Shown: positions 37,087 to 45,964 of the stretch, in pieces
Position numbering within the stretch: the first letter of the stretch is position 1
Layout of the letters: the number at the start of each line of letters is the position of its first letter
Translations under genes and position numbers: made by a program
Notes under the pieces: generated by a model
Databases searched by the model: none
Seen by the model: the letters and a program-made list of their open reading frames with translations, nothing else
Told to the model about the DNA's origin: nothing
NCBI RefSeq assembly: GCF_907165045.1
Contig: NZ_CAJRAU010000003.1
Location: 744,001-808,000, forward strand
DNA length: 64,000 nucleotides
Direction: 5' to 3'
Origin: Dyadobacter linearis
GTDB lineage: Bacteria; Bacteroidota; Bacteroidia; Cytophagales; Spirosomataceae

Positions 37087-37596
37087 TTATCTACTTTTTA
37101 TCAGCGTAACCAGCTCCTTAAATTGCTGAGTCATCTCATCGAATCGCTGATCCATTTTGTCAAATCGCTGATCCATTTTGTTAAACCGCTGATCCATTTT
37201 GTCAAATCGCTGATCCATTTCATCAAAGCGCTGATTGACTTTGTCGAATTTCTTATCTATTTCAGCAAATTTTTGATCCATTTCCTCGAATTTCTGATCC
37301 ATTCGAGTTTCAAGTTTGTCCAGCCTTACCTCGATCCGGTCAACGCGAATTACCAGCCGGTCGAACTTGTCTTCCAGCTTTTCGAACCTTACCTCCAGTT
37401 TTGCTTCGAGACTGTCAAATCTGATAGCGTGATCGTCGAGTCGATCATTGATCACGTTCAATTCTTTATGGACACTTGCAAATCCAGTATGTACCAGTGT
37501 TGTCAGCGATGCCAGTCCTGTTGCTATCATATCAATCTGCTTTCCATGTTCAACACATATATTCTCCAATTGATCAATTCTTTGTTCGATAAACAT
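37087..37596 (-). CDS. Heptad-repeat coiled-coil protein
   Basis: 169 residues from the ATG at 37596 (MFIEQRIDQLENICVEHGKQ); the frame is open to 37662. Almost all of residues 50-165 are heptads of the form F/L-D-K-M-D-Q-R (FDKMDQRFNKMDQRFDKMDQ), preceded by more degenerate ones (RVDRIEVRLDKLETRM). Hydrophobic residues every 3-4 positions predict a long parallel coiled coil. There is no signal peptide or membrane segment, so it should be cytosolic. I do not recognise a characterised family. The repeats are also visible at DNA level. It lies 95 bases after mazG and 7 before the thiamine pyrophosphokinase gene. Confidence 0.75.
   Translation of the reverse strand: MFIEQRIDQLENICVEHGKQIDMIATGLASLTTLVHTGFASVHKELNVINDRLDDHAIRFDSLEAKLEVRFEKLEDKFDRLVIRVDRIEVRLDKLETRMDQKFEEMDQKFAEIDKKFDKVNQRFDEMDQRFDKMDQRFNKMDQRFDKMDQRFDEMTQQFKELVTLIKSR
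37140..37307. repeat. Eight tandem 21-bp repeats inside the coiled-coil gene
   Basis: Units of 21 bases with core CAAATCGCTGATCCATTTTG run in register from 37140. The first four are nearly identical; the last four are degenerate. Each unit encodes one heptad on the minus strand, so copy-number change would lengthen or shorten the coiled coil without a frameshift. Confidence 0.9.
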
Positions 37597-37691
37597 ACTC
37601 GTGCGTGTTATTAATGTGTAATAAATCGTCCGCAATATGTTCACGAAAACCATCAAGCGCAATACCCCAAAAAGGAGTATTTATTTGCAGG

Positions 37692-38525
37692 TCAGACTCC
37701 CAATTCTTTGGCTTTGTTCCAGTATGTATCCATTTCCGATAGCGTCATATCTGACAATGATTTTCCGTCAGCCTTTGACGCTTCTTCGAGATATTGGAAG
37801 CGGCGGATGAATTTTTTATTGGTTCGTTCGAGCGCAGTTTCAGGGTTAATATCGACGAATCTGGAATAGTTTACGAGTGAGAATAAAAGGTCGCCAAACT
37901 CTCCTTCCGCTTCCCTCTGGTCGATTGCATTACCGGTTTCTATATCAAAATTCTGCTTGAACTCTTCGAGCTCTTCCTGCACTTTTTCCCAAACCTGCTG
38001 CTTTTCATCCCAGTCAAAACCTGCGCCCCGGGCCTTTTCCTGGATCCGCATTGCTTTTACCAAGGCAGGCAGCGAAGCCGGCACGCCCGACAATACCGAT
38101 TTATTTCCCTCTTTCAGTTTCAGTTTCTCCCAATTTTGCTTCACTGCCTCCTCCGAATCTGCAACAGCGTCGCCGTAAATATGCGGGTGACGGGAAATCA
38201 GCTTATCACAAACTCCATTTAATACGTCCTGAATATCAAATTGATATGTTTTATTAGGCAAAGGTTCAGAAGCTATTTTGGCATAAAATACTAAATGCAG
38301 CATGATGTCACCCAACTCCTTCCTGATTTCGGGCAGGTCGTTTTCGATGATCGCGTCGGACAGTTCGTAAGTTTCCTCTATCGTCAGATGCCGAAGACTT
38401 TCCAGGGTTTGCTTCCGGTCCCACGGGCATTTTTCGCGCAGCTCGTCCATAATCGTAAGCAAGCGATCAAACGCCATCAGTTGGTCCTGACGATCTTTTG
38501 GAAGCGAATCAAAGTGTTTTTCCAT
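37692..38525 (-). CDS. mazG: Nucleoside triphosphate pyrophosphohydrolase MazG
   Basis: A 277-residue house-cleaning enzyme that hydrolyses NTPs to NMPs and pyrophosphate. Both MazG folds are present: the first with EKCPWDRKQTLESLRHLTIE and ETYELSDAI (metal-binding Glu residues), the second with EGEFGDLLFSLVNYSRFVDI. TATCTTTG on the minus strand at 38530-38537 matches the -7 element but is only a few bases from the ATG, so a very short or absent leader would be implied. It is divergent from the ABC exporter. Confidence 0.94.
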   Translation of the reverse strand: MEKHFDSLPKDRQDQLMAFDRLLTIMDELREKCPWDRKQTLESLRHLTIEETYELSDAIIENDLPEIRKELGDIMLHLVFYAKIASEPLPNKTYQFDIQDVLNGVCDKLISRHPHIYGDAVADSEEAVKQNWEKLKLKEGNKSVLSGVPASLPALVKAMRIQEKARGAGFDWDEKQQVWEKVQEELEEFKQNFDIETGNAIDQREAEGEFGDLLFSLVNYSRFVDINPETALERTNKKFIRRFQYLEEASKADGKSLSDMTLSEMDTYWNKAKELGV

Positions 38526-38657
38526 AAAACAAAGATAGGCAATGCAAGTTTCTCAGGCTTGTTTTGGAGTGTATTAACCCGCTTTTGAGTACAGTCTGAT
38601 CAGCGAACTTTTTCACTATTAAAATGTTATTCAAAACGTTAACCAAAAACTTCATCA

Positions 38658-40505
38658 TTGAGCAAAACCCGCGGGCCACGTCCCGATAATCCGACTACCG
38701 CAACTAACCAATCCTTCAAAAAGCGTTTCTCCGCGCTGCAAAACCTGCCAAGATTTTTTTCACTGGTCTGGCAAACAAACAAAACCCTCACGATCGCGAA
38801 CATTGGGTTCCGTTTGCTGAAATCGGCACTTCCGCTCCTTATCTTATATATAGGTAAAGAAATCATTGACCAGGTTGTCTATCTGATCGATCACCGCGAG
38901 AGTTCGCAGCAATATCTCTGGCTTCTGGTAGCCGCCGAGCTTGGACTTACTATCATTTCTGATCTGCTGAATCGCTGTATCAACCTGTTCGACAGCTTGC
39001 TAGGCGACCTGGTAGCCAATAAAACCTCGGTAGATCTGGTACACCACGCGGCCCGGCTCGATCTGTATCAGTTTGAAAATCCGGTATTTTACGACAAGCT
39101 GGAACGTGCGCGGCGACAAACTTCCGGGCGTACCGTACTGCTTTCACAAACGCTCACGCAGATGCAGGATGTGCTTACATTGGTGTCGTTGGGGGCTGGG
39201 CTGGTTATTTTTAACCCGTGGCTGATATTGATTCTGATCGTCGCCGTGATTCCTTCCTTTATCGGAGAGACTCATTTTAATGAACGCACCTATTCACTTA
39301 CCAGGAGTTGGACGCCAGAGCGGCGCGAGCTGGATTACCTGCGTTACCTGGGTTCAAGTGCCGAAACAGCGAAGGAAGTGAAGGTTTTCGGGCTGGAAAA
39401 TTACCTCGCGAATCAGTTCAAATCGCTTTCGGACAAATATTATAATGCCAATAAAAAGATCGCAGTCGCCCGGGCAGGCTGGGGGTATGTCCTCGCTGCG
39501 ATTGGGACGCTGGCCTATTACGGTGCATATGTTTTTGTGCTTGCGCAAACGCTCAGCGGCATGATTACGATCGGCACCATGACATTTCTTTCTGGGTCTT
39601 TCCAGCGAATGCACGCTATGCTCCAAAATATCATGGGAAGGTTTTCGAGTATTGCTGAAAATGCGCTGTACTTGCAGGATCTGTTTGACTTTTTTGCAAT
39701 ACAACCTACCATACCCGCCAACGAAAACGGCCAGATCATTCCGCATCCTATCCAGAAAGGGATCATATTCGAAAATGTGGGTTTCAAATATCCTGACAAC
39801 GATTTTTGGGCATTGCGCAATCTTTCTTTTTCTATTAAGCCAGGTGAAAAACTTGCGTTGGTGGGAGAAAACGGAGCGGGAAAAACGACTTTGGTAAAAC
39901 TTCTGGCTTCACTTTACAAACCAACCGAAGGCCGCATTCTGATCGACGGAGTGGATATTCAGGACTACCAGCTCGCCGATCTGAGGGCTAATATTGGTAT
40001 CATTTTTCAGGATTACATCCGGTACGAAATGACCGTTTCAGATAATATTGCAGTCGGGGACATTGCGCATATTGATGATAAAAATGCAATTGAAAGTGCT
40101 GCCAACAAAAGTATGGCGCACGAGCTGATCGACAGGCTGCCTAATCATTACGAGCAGGTTTTGGGAAAACGATTTAAAGACGGCACGGAACTTTCGGGCG
40201 GTCAGTGGCAGAAAATCGCACTCGCGCGGGCTTACATGCGCGATGCCCAGATCATCGTTTTGGACGAACCTACTTCTGCGCTGGATGCTCGCGCAGAACA
40301 CGAGGTGTTCAAAAGGTTTACTAACCTGATCGAGGGAAAAATGGCCGTGCTCATTTCCCACCGGTTTTCAACCGTGAGAATGGCCGACCGGATTTTGTTT
40401 TTGGAAAAAGGAAAACTGATCGAGTTCGGCTCCCACGGCGAGCTGATTGCGCAGAACGGCAAATATGCCGAATTGTTCAATATTCAAGCGCAGGGCTATT
40501 TGTGA
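38658..40505 (+). CDS. ABC exporter, fused membrane and ATPase domains
   Basis: A 615-residue half-transporter of the MsbA / lipid- and drug-exporter type. Residues 40-340 carry six membrane segments; the ATPase follows from about 365, with Walker A VGENGAGKTTLVK, Q-loop IIFQDYIRYEMT, signature ELSGGQWQKIALAR, Walker B AQIIVLDEPTSALD and the switch histidine in AVLISHRF. It acts as a dimer in the inner membrane; substrate unknown. The start appears to be TTG at 38658, since no in-frame ATG precedes the first membrane helix; the N-terminus (KTRGPRPDNPTTATNQSF) is uncertain. Its stop abuts that of the convergent thioesterase. Confidence 0.92.
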   Translation: MSKTRGPRPDNPTTATNQSFKKRFSALQNLPRFFSLVWQTNKTLTIANIGFRLLKSALPLLILYIGKEIIDQVVYLIDHRESSQQYLWLLVAAELGLTIISDLLNRCINLFDSLLGDLVANKTSVDLVHHAARLDLYQFENPVFYDKLERARRQTSGRTVLLSQTLTQMQDVLTLVSLGAGLVIFNPWLILILIVAVIPSFIGETHFNERTYSLTRSWTPERRELDYLRYLGSSAETAKEVKVFGLENYLANQFKSLSDKYYNANKKIAVARAGWGYVLAAIGTLAYYGAYVFVLAQTLSGMITIGTMTFLSGSFQRMHAMLQNIMGRFSSIAENALYLQDLFDFFAIQPTIPANENGQIIPHPIQKGIIFENVGFKYPDNDFWALRNLSFSIKPGEKLALVGENGAGKTTLVKLLASLYKPTEGRILIDGVDIQDYQLADLRANIGIIFQDYIRYEMTVSDNIAVGDIAHIDDKNAIESAANKSMAHELIDRLPNHYEQVLGKRFKDGTELSGGQWQKIALARAYMRDAQIIVLDEPTSALDARAEHEVFKRFTNLIEGKMAVLISHRFSTVRMADRILFLEKGKLIEFGSHGELIAQNGKYAELFNIQAQGYL

Positions 40506-40976
40506 TCAAAAAGGGATCCGGAAGTTAGTCTGGATCATATTGCTGGTACATTTGGCGATGATCTTGCCTTCCAGGTCAACTATCTTACCTTCCACGTGAA
40601 TGATATTCTTGCCCGATCTGACGACCCAGGATTTGGCAGTGATCACGTCGCCGATCCTGGCGGAATGCAGAAAATCACAGTTCAGGTTGACTGACACGCA
40701 TGCGAATTCCCGCCCTAACGCGTACACCATTGTTCCTACTACTTCGTCAAGAATGGTCGCGGCAATACCGCCGTGCAGGCTGCCCATCGGATTTGTCATG
40801 TCTTCGCGCACCGTAAATTCAACTTCCATACTGCCTTCCCGCACACCGGTCAGCTTCCCGTTGAGCCACCGCCCGACCGGCGATTTGCTTTTACTCATCG
40901 GCTTTCCAATGTGCGCTTGTAAAAAAGCGAGGCGCTGGTTTTCTCCGTCAATCCCCGGTTTTGTCGACTCACTCAT
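40506..40976 (-). CDS. PaaI-type hotdog-fold thioesterase
   Basis: A 156-residue protein with the PaaI/YbgC-like signature MGSLHGGIAATILDEVVGTM, in which the HGG and the later acidic residue shape the active site of hotdog acyl-CoA thioesterases. The second half (RIGDVITAKSWVVRSGKNII, then VEGKIVDLEGKIIAK) gives the rest of the single hotdog domain. It likely hydrolyses acyl- or aryl-CoA in the cytoplasm; the substrate cannot be told. It ends exactly where the ABC exporter ends, sharing the palindrome TGATCA. Confidence 0.88.
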   Translation of the reverse strand: MSESTKPGIDGENQRLAFLQAHIGKPMSKSKSPVGRWLNGKLTGVREGSMEVEFTVREDMTNPMGSLHGGIAATILDEVVGTMVYALGREFACVSVNLNCDFLHSARIGDVITAKSWVVRSGKNIIHVEGKIVDLEGKIIAKCTSNMIQTNFRIPF

Positions 40977-41073
40977 GGCAAAAATCTGATAAAATAAACA
41001 TTGGAAACGTAAGACGAAAAATAGTAATTATCGTAGAAATATCTAGGAATCACAGTCATTATTGTGGATTTAA

Positions 41074-41105
41074 TTGCTATGTTTTGAAGGTTATTACTAC
41101 CTTTA
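41074..41105 (+). promoter_or_regulatory. Possible promoter of the phosphosulfolactate synthase gene
   Basis: TTG at 41074-41076 and TACCTTTA at 41098-41105, spacer 21 bases, resemble the -33/-7 pair with one mismatch at the last -7 position. It lies about 36 bases before the ATG at 41142. Confidence 0.4.
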
Positions 41106-41141
41106 CCGCAGTTTTTGCCAGAGATAAAAGCATACTCATAT

Positions 41142-41939
41142 ATGAATTTTACGTTATCGCAGGTTCCTGATCGCTCCCAGAAACCCCGCCAGAAGGGAAT
41201 CACCATGGTGATGGATAAAGGGCTCAGTATCAGAGAGACAGAGGATATGTTATCGATTTCATCCGATTATATTGATATCGTAAAGCTGGGCTGGGCTACC
41301 TCATATGTCAGCCCGAATCTCAACGAAAAACTTGCGGTTTATAAGAATGCCAACATACCGGTTTATTTCGGTGGTACGCTCTTCGAAGCATTTGTTGTAA
41401 GAAATCAATTTGACGATTACCGCAAGCTGCTCGACAAATACGACCTCAAACACGCAGAAGTGTCCGACGGTTCTATCGAAATGAACCAGGACGTTAAGTG
41501 CGAGTATATCAGGACGCTTGCCCAGCAGGTGACCGTTTTATCCGAAGTGGGTTCTAAGGATGAAAACAAAATCATTCCTCCCTACAAATGGATCCAGCTG
41601 ATCAAATCTGAATTGCAGGCAGGAGCCTGGAAAGTGATCGGTGAGGCGCGCGAATCTGGTAACGTGGGTTTGTTTCGTGCAAGCGGGGAAGTGCGCCAGG
41701 GACTGGTGGAAGAAATTTTGACCGAAATTGCATTTGAAGATATGCTTTGGGAAGCACCCCAGAAATCGCAGCAGGTTTGGTTTGTGAAACTGCTCGGTGC
41801 CAATGTAAATCTTGGAAATATTGCCCCTACTGAGCTTATTCCTCTTGAAACGATCCGCCTCGGTCTGCGCGGAGATACTTTCAACCACTTCCTCAATGCT
41901 AAAACCAAGCAGAAATGGAAGATCGATTCGAAATCGTAA
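41142..41939 (+). CDS. comA: Phosphosulfolactate synthase (ComA-like)
   Basis: 265 residues from the ATG at 41142 (MNFTLSQVPDRSQKPRQKGI). Landmarks of the ComA fold, a TIM-barrel, are GITMVMDKGLSIRETEDML, DIVKLGWATSYVSPNLNEKL, PVYFGGTLFEAF, AEVSDGSIEMN, VLSEVGSKDEN and EARESGNVGLFRASGEVR. The enzyme adds sulfite to phosphoenolpyruvate to form phosphosulfolactate, the first step to coenzyme M in archaea and to sulfolactate in some bacteria. Bacteroidota do not make coenzyme M; supply of sulfolactate or cysteate for sulfonolipids is a plausible role, but inferred. comB and comC are not nearby. Confidence 0.9.
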   Translation: MNFTLSQVPDRSQKPRQKGITMVMDKGLSIRETEDMLSISSDYIDIVKLGWATSYVSPNLNEKLAVYKNANIPVYFGGTLFEAFVVRNQFDDYRKLLDKYDLKHAEVSDGSIEMNQDVKCEYIRTLAQQVTVLSEVGSKDENKIIPPYKWIQLIKSELQAGAWKVIGEARESGNVGLFRASGEVRQGLVEEILTEIAFEDMLWEAPQKSQQVWFVKLLGANVNLGNIAPTELIPLETIRLGLRGDTFNHFLNAKTKQKWKIDSKS

Positions 41940-41969
41940 TAACGCATTATCACTCACCTAATATTAGCT

Positions 41970-42626
41970 ATGGAATTCCTAAGGCAGTTTATTGACATTT
42001 TCCTCCACCTCGACAAGCATCTTTTTGACATTGTGCAGGAGTACGGTACGCTTACCTACCTAATCCTGTTTCTGATCGTTTTCACCGAAACCGGTCTGGT
42101 AATCATGCCGCTGCTACCGGGAGATTCACTTTTGTTTGCAGCAGGCGCAATAGCCGCCAATGAAACCACCGGACTCAATGTCTGGCTGATCATCGTTCTT
42201 CTGATCATTGCCGCATTATTGGGAGATAACCTCAATTATTTCGTAGGAAAAAAACTGGGCGGAGAGATCAAAAAAAGGGAAAGGATATTATTCTTGAAAA
42301 GAGAATATCTTGAAAAAACAGAAGCATTCTATGAAAAACACGGCGGAAGCACGGTAATTATGGCGCGTTTCATTCCGATCGTGCGCACCGTAGCGCCTTT
42401 CGTAGCCGGCGCTGGTAGTATGAATTATTCCAAATACATCATTTACTGCATCGCAGGGGCACTTCTGTGGGTACCTGCACTGACATTACTTGGTTTCTTC
42501 TTCGGAAATATGGAGATCGTAAAAAAGAACTTCGAACTCGTTATTTTCGGAATTATAGGATTGTCCGTCCTGCCGATGGTTTTCGGATATTTCAAAAGCA
42601 AGTTTGCGAAACCGACGGTGGTGTAG
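41970..42626 (+). CDS. DedA family membrane protein
   Basis: A 218-residue inner-membrane protein with the DedA/VTT landmarks FTETGLVIMPLLPGDSLLFA (about residues 43-62), GDNLNYFVGKKLG and the F/Y-x3-R motif region MARFIPIVRTVAPFVAGAGS. DedA proteins act in flipping of undecaprenyl phosphate or phospholipids and affect envelope homeostasis. It follows comA by 30 bases on the same strand, so the two may be co-transcribed, and is closed by a bidirectional terminator shared with guaB. Confidence 0.92.
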   Translation: MEFLRQFIDIFLHLDKHLFDIVQEYGTLTYLILFLIVFTETGLVIMPLLPGDSLLFAAGAIAANETTGLNVWLIIVLLIIAALLGDNLNYFVGKKLGGEIKKRERILFLKREYLEKTEAFYEKHGGSTVIMARFIPIVRTVAPFVAGAGSMNYSKYIIYCIAGALLWVPALTLLGFFFGNMEIVKKNFELVIFGIIGLSVLPMVFGYFKSKFAKPTVV

Positions 42627-42640
42627 AGAGGTGTTGGCTA

Positions 42641-42745
42641 TTAGCTGTTGGTAAAATATTTTTACAAAAAATGCCTTGCAAGTCGCAAGGCATTTTTCGT
42701 TACGCTAACAGCTAAAGGCTAACAGCCAATAGCTAACAGCCAATA
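42641..42745. repeat. Intergenic repeat block with CTAACAGCCAATAGCTA core
   Basis: TTAGCTGTT (42641-42649) is complementary to AACAGCTAA (42707-42715), bracketing the terminator hairpin. To the right, CTAACAGC occurs three times with AATAGC between. The 17-mer CTAACAGCCAATAGCTA (about 42718-42734) is the reverse complement of a sequence at 59835-59851, also in a gap between convergent genes. Confidence 0.7.
42667..42697. terminator. Bidirectional terminator between DedA gene and guaB
   Basis: AAAAATGCCTTGC (42667-42679) pairs perfectly with GCAAGGCATTTTT (42685-42697) over a 5-base loop. The A and T runs at the ends of the 13-bp stem allow termination in both directions. Confidence 0.9.
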
Positions 42746-42746
42746 C

Positions 42747-44219
42747 TCAACTCCTCGAATAATTCGGTGCTTCTTTTTGGATCATGATATCGTGCGGGTG
42801 GCTTTCTTTGACACCTGCTGATGTGATTTTAACGAACTGTGCTTTTTGCAGAGCGGCAATGTCGCCAGCGCCGCAGTAGCCCATTCCCGCTTTCAATCCG
42901 CCCACCATCTGGTAAACGATCTCTGAAACTTTACCTTTAAAAGGTACCCGACCAACAATACCTTCCGGAACCAGCTTTTTAACATCGTCTTCTGCATCCT
43001 GGAAATAACGGTCTTTTGAACCGTCCTCCATCGCTTCCACCGATCCCATTCCACGATAAGCTTTGAATTTCCGGCCTTCGTAAATCACGATTTCCCCAGG
43101 AGCCTCGTCGCTACCTGCGAGCATGGAACCGATCATGATCGTACTTGCGCCGCCAGCCAGTGCTTTGGTCATATCACCTGAGAAACGGATACCGCCATCG
43201 GCGATCACCGGAACATCTGTGCCTTTCAATGCCTCCGCTGCCCACATTACTGCGGTAAGCTGAGGAACGCCTATACCTGCAATGATACGGGTAGTACAGA
43301 TACTTCCTGGCCCAACGCCCACTTTCACTGCATCCGCACCTGCATCCGCCAATGCCTTCGCGCCTTCGCCGGTGGCTACATTCCCTGCAATCACGTCCAG
43401 TTTCGGGAACTGCGCTTTAACAGATTTCAATGCTTCAATTACACCTAGTGAGTGACCGTGCGCCGTATCCAGACTGATCACGTCCACACCGGCCTTCACC
43501 AATGCCTCTACCCTTTTCAAAAGATCGGCTGTTACGCCAACTGCCGCGCCTACACGCAGGCGGCCGTATTCGTCTTTACATGCATTCGGGTGAGATTTGC
43601 GTTTCAGGATATCTTTGTAGGTAATCAAACCTGTCAAACGGTATGCTGAATCTACAATAGGAAGCTTTTCGATTTTGTATTCCTGCAAGATCTTCTCTGC
43701 ATCGTCGAGTGACAGACCGTCGGTCGCTGTGATCAGCTTATCCTTGGTCATGATCTCCGTAACCGGCTTCAACATTTCTCTTTCGAAACGAAGATCGCGG
43801 TTAGTAAGGATACCAATCAGCTTGTGATCCTTGTCAATTACGGGAATACCGCCGATTTTGAACTCACGCATGATCTGATGCGCATCGCCGAGGGTAGCAG
43901 TATCGTTGAGCGTTATCGGATCAAGGATCATGCCGCTTTCAGACCGTTTTACCTTTCTTACCTGCTCCGCCTGCGCTTCCAGGCTCATGTTTTTATGGAT
44001 TATTCCAATGCCGCCTTCCTGGGCCATCGCAATAGCCAGATCAAATTCGGTAACCGTATCCATCGCCGCTGACACCAATGGAATGTTCAGTTCGATGTTA
44101 CGGGTAAGCTTGGTTTTAGTTGTTGTGTTGCGAGGAAGAATTTCTGAATAACCTGGTATTAGAAGAACGTCGTCGTAAGTGAGGGCCTCGAAGAGGACTT
44201 TGGATGGGTCTGTGCTCAT
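42747..44219 (-). CDS. guaB: Inosine-5'-monophosphate dehydrogenase
   Basis: A 490-residue enzyme converting IMP to XMP with NAD, the committed step of GTP synthesis. The catalytic TIM-barrel contains the active-site cysteine in [16 protein letters not shown] (about residue 303), the NAD/IMP loop [17 protein letters not shown], and the flap residues YRGMGS. Two CBS domains are inserted at about 95-205 (for example [20 protein letters not shown]). It is monocistronic, with its own promoter at 44248-44279 and a terminator at 42667. Confidence 0.97.
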   Translation of the reverse strand: MSTDPSKVLFEALTYDDVLLIPGYSEILPRNTTTKTKLTRNIELNIPLVSAAMDTVTEFDLAIAMAQEGGIGIIHKNMSLEAQAEQVRKVKRSESGMILDPITLNDTATLGDAHQIMREFKIGGIPVIDKDHKLIGILTNRDLRFEREMLKPVTEIMTKDKLITATDGLSLDDAEKILQEYKIEKLPIVDSAYRLTGLITYKDILKRKSHPNACKDEYGRLRVGAAVGVTADLLKRVEALVKAGVDVISLDTAHGHSLGVIEALKSVKAQFPKLDVIAGNVATGEGAKALADAGADAVKVGVGPGSICTTRIIAGIGVPQLTAVMWAAEALKGTDVPVIADGGIRFSGDMTKALAGGASTIMIGSMLAGSDEAPGEIVIYEGRKFKAYRGMGSVEAMEDGSKDRYFQDAEDDVKKLVPEGIVGRVPFKGKVSEIVYQMVGGLKAGMGYCGAGDIAALQKAQFVKITSAGVKESHPHDIMIQKEAPNYSRS

Positions 44220-44247
44220 AGCAAATAAACGATTGTTATTTGCCGGG

Positions 44248-44279
44248 CAAAATTAGCTATAAGTTAGGAGTCGACCAAA
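44248..44279 (-). promoter_or_regulatory. Promoter of guaB
   Basis: Read on the minus strand, TTTG (44279-44276), a 20-base spacer, then TAATTTTG (44255-44248) match the Bacteroidota -33/-7 consensus exactly. The start of transcription is expected near 44241, giving a leader of about 22 bases. Confidence 0.7.
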
Positions 44280-44360
44280 AAAAGGTGAAAACAAGTCGTT
44301 TTTAAAAATTATTAAAATAATGGTAAAACGGTTTAGGGGTATTAAGCTGTTGTTTGACTA

Positions 44361-44368
44361 TACCTTTG
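44361..44368 (+). promoter_or_regulatory. Possible -7 element for the ECF sigma / FecR / SusC locus
   Basis: TACCTTTG matches TAnnTTTG exactly and lies 24 bases before the sigma factor ATG. A clear -33 TTTG at the right distance is not seen (nearest GTTTAG at 44331), so confidence is limited. Confidence 0.45.
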
Positions 44369-44392
44369 TATTCCATTTTCTGCTGGCATTTG

Positions 44393-44947
44393 ATGAAGCC
44401 AATATTTACCGATGAGCAACTGGTTATTCAGCTTTCTGAAAGCAGCAAACGCGCTTTTGAGGAAGTCTATAATCGGTATTGGTATAAGTTGTTTTGCATT
44501 GCCTACCACCAGACAGCTTCCAAAGAAGAAGCCGAAGAACTGGTCCACGACCTGTTTGAAAGTCTATGGAACAGACGTGCGGAAAGCAATATCAAGCATC
44601 TCAGTTCCTACCTGGTCATTTCGATGAAGTACCTGATTACCAATCATGTAAAGTCAAAAATTACGTGGCGGAGGTATCAGGAATATGTGCTGCTCAACAA
44701 AATGCAAGAAATATCTTCTACGGAAGAAAACATCGAGTTTAATGATCTTTCGGAGGCGATCGACAAGGCGATGAAAAAACTTCCGGAGAAGACCAGCCGC
44801 GTTTTTCAGCTGAGCCGCTTTGAAAATCAATCAGTTAAGAACATTGCCAAAGAACTTCACATTTCCGAAAAAGCTGTGGAATACCATATTACCCGATCCC
44901 TCAAAATTTTGAAAGACAATCTGTCGATCTACCAAAGCGATAATTAA
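44393..44947 (+). CDS. RNA polymerase ECF sigma factor (Bacteroidota PUL-linked type)
   Basis: 184 residues from the ATG at 44393 (MKPIFTDEQLVIQLSESSKR); the frame is open to 44354 but without family resemblance. Region 2 reads NRYWYKLFCIAYHQTASKEE and EELVHDLFESLWNRR; region 4 reads SRFENQSVKNIAKELHISEK and KAVEYHITRSLKIL. This is the Bacteroidota sigma family that partners FecR-like anti-sigma factors and switches on neighbouring susC/susD genes when the SusC receptor is loaded. FecR follows by 15 bases. Confidence 0.93.
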   Translation: MKPIFTDEQLVIQLSESSKRAFEEVYNRYWYKLFCIAYHQTASKEEAEELVHDLFESLWNRRAESNIKHLSSYLVISMKYLITNHVKSKITWRRYQEYVLLNKMQEISSTEENIEFNDLSEAIDKAMKKLPEKTSRVFQLSRFENQSVKNIAKELHISEKAVEYHITRSLKILKDNLSIYQSDN

Positions 44948-44962
44948 GTATTTCAACAAGCC

Positions 44963-45964
44963 ATGAACCAGTACGATTTTCAGCAGACCCTCAACAAATA
45001 TCTTTCCGGCCAGCACACGCAGGAGGAGGAGGATTTTGTTCTGGAATATTTTAAAAACAATCCGATGGAAGATTCGGCTGTTTTTGAAAATGAAAAAGAG
45101 GTTATCGGAAAGCGCATTCAGGCGAAACTATTCAGGACTACATTCGGTAAGCTTCTTATTTTGAGATCAATACCATGGCTGGCTGCTGCGGCTTCGGTTT
45201 TAATTGCGATCGGTGTGTGGGTTTTTGTTCAAAATGACCCTGCGGAAATAGCAGCTAATGCAGATCTGATCACGGGTAAAGGTTTGATGGAATTCAGGAA
45301 TACTTCGGATAAACCACAACATGTGACACTCGAAGACGGGAGTATTGTTACACTGAAAAAAAATAGCAGCCTGAGCTTTCCTGGGCATTTCGGTGAGAAA
45401 AACAGACAGGTTTACCTCCACGGAGAAGCTTTTTTTGAGATCAAAAGAAATACCGCCAAACCATTTATCGTGCACGCCGGCGACCTGGTAACCAAGGTTT
45501 TAGGAACAAGCTTTAATATAAAATCTTACGACAAGTCAGCATCAGTGGAAGTTCGGGTGAAAACCGGGCGCGTTTCGGTTTATGAAGGAAATGAATCCAG
45601 ATCCAAAACCAAAAATGGGGTAATACTCACGCCGAACCAGAAGATCATATTTGACAAAAAATCAAGGAAAATGGAATTCTCGATCGTTGAAAATCCATCG
45701 CTGCTCATTCCTGCGCGCGAAACAGATCACGGTTTTACATTCTCCGAAATACCTGTCAAAAGTGTATTCGCCTCCCTTGAAAAATCTTACGGAATTGATA
45801 TTGTACTCGAAAACGACACTGCGGATTCGTGCCTTTTCACCGGTGATTTAAACGGATTGACCCTATTCCAGCAACTTGACCTGATATGTAAGTCGGCCAA
45901 CATTTCTTATGAAAGACGCGGTACTGCGCTATTTGTTCAGGGAGCCGGATGTATTAATGAATAA
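44963..45964 (+). CDS. FecR family anti-sigma factor
   Basis: 333 residues: a short cytoplasmic N-terminal domain (FQQTLNKYLSGQHTQEEEDF), one membrane helix near 70-90 (LAAAASVLIAIGVWVFV), a periplasmic FecR domain (about 115-210, VTLEDGSIVTLKKNSSLSFP, then REVYLHGEAFF-like VYLHGEAFFEIKRNTAKPF) and a C-terminal DUF4974 domain (FSEIPVKSVFASLEKSYGID). It holds the upstream sigma factor until the periplasmic domain senses the STN domain of the next gene's SusC. Its stop overlaps the SusC start by eight bases, so expression of sensor and receptor is coupled. Confidence 0.93.
   Translation: MNQYDFQQTLNKYLSGQHTQEEEDFVLEYFKNNPMEDSAVFENEKEVIGKRIQAKLFRTTFGKLLILRSIPWLAAAASVLIAIGVWVFVQNDPAEIAANADLITGKGLMEFRNTSDKPQHVTLEDGSIVTLKKNSSLSFPGHFGEKNRQVYLHGEAFFEIKRNTAKPFIVHAGDLVTKVLGTSFNIKSYDKSASVEVRVKTGRVSVYEGNESRSKTKNGVILTPNQKIIFDKKSRKMEFSIVENPSLLIPARETDHGFTFSEIPVKSVFASLEKSYGIDIVLENDTADSCLFTGDLNGLTLFQQLDLICKSANISYERRGTALFVQGAGCINE

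Noticed and set aside
37140..37307. Possible CRISPR array
   Set aside because: Units are 21 bases and directly adjacent with no unique spacers, and they are in coding register, so this is a protein repeat.
37123..37614. Plus-strand repetitive open frame (FVKSLIHFVKPLIHF pattern)
   Set aside because: It is the reverse reading of the 21-bp repeats. The repeat length, a multiple of three, keeps all frames open. The minus-strand reading gives a soluble coiled coil in a gene run on that strand, which is more plausible.
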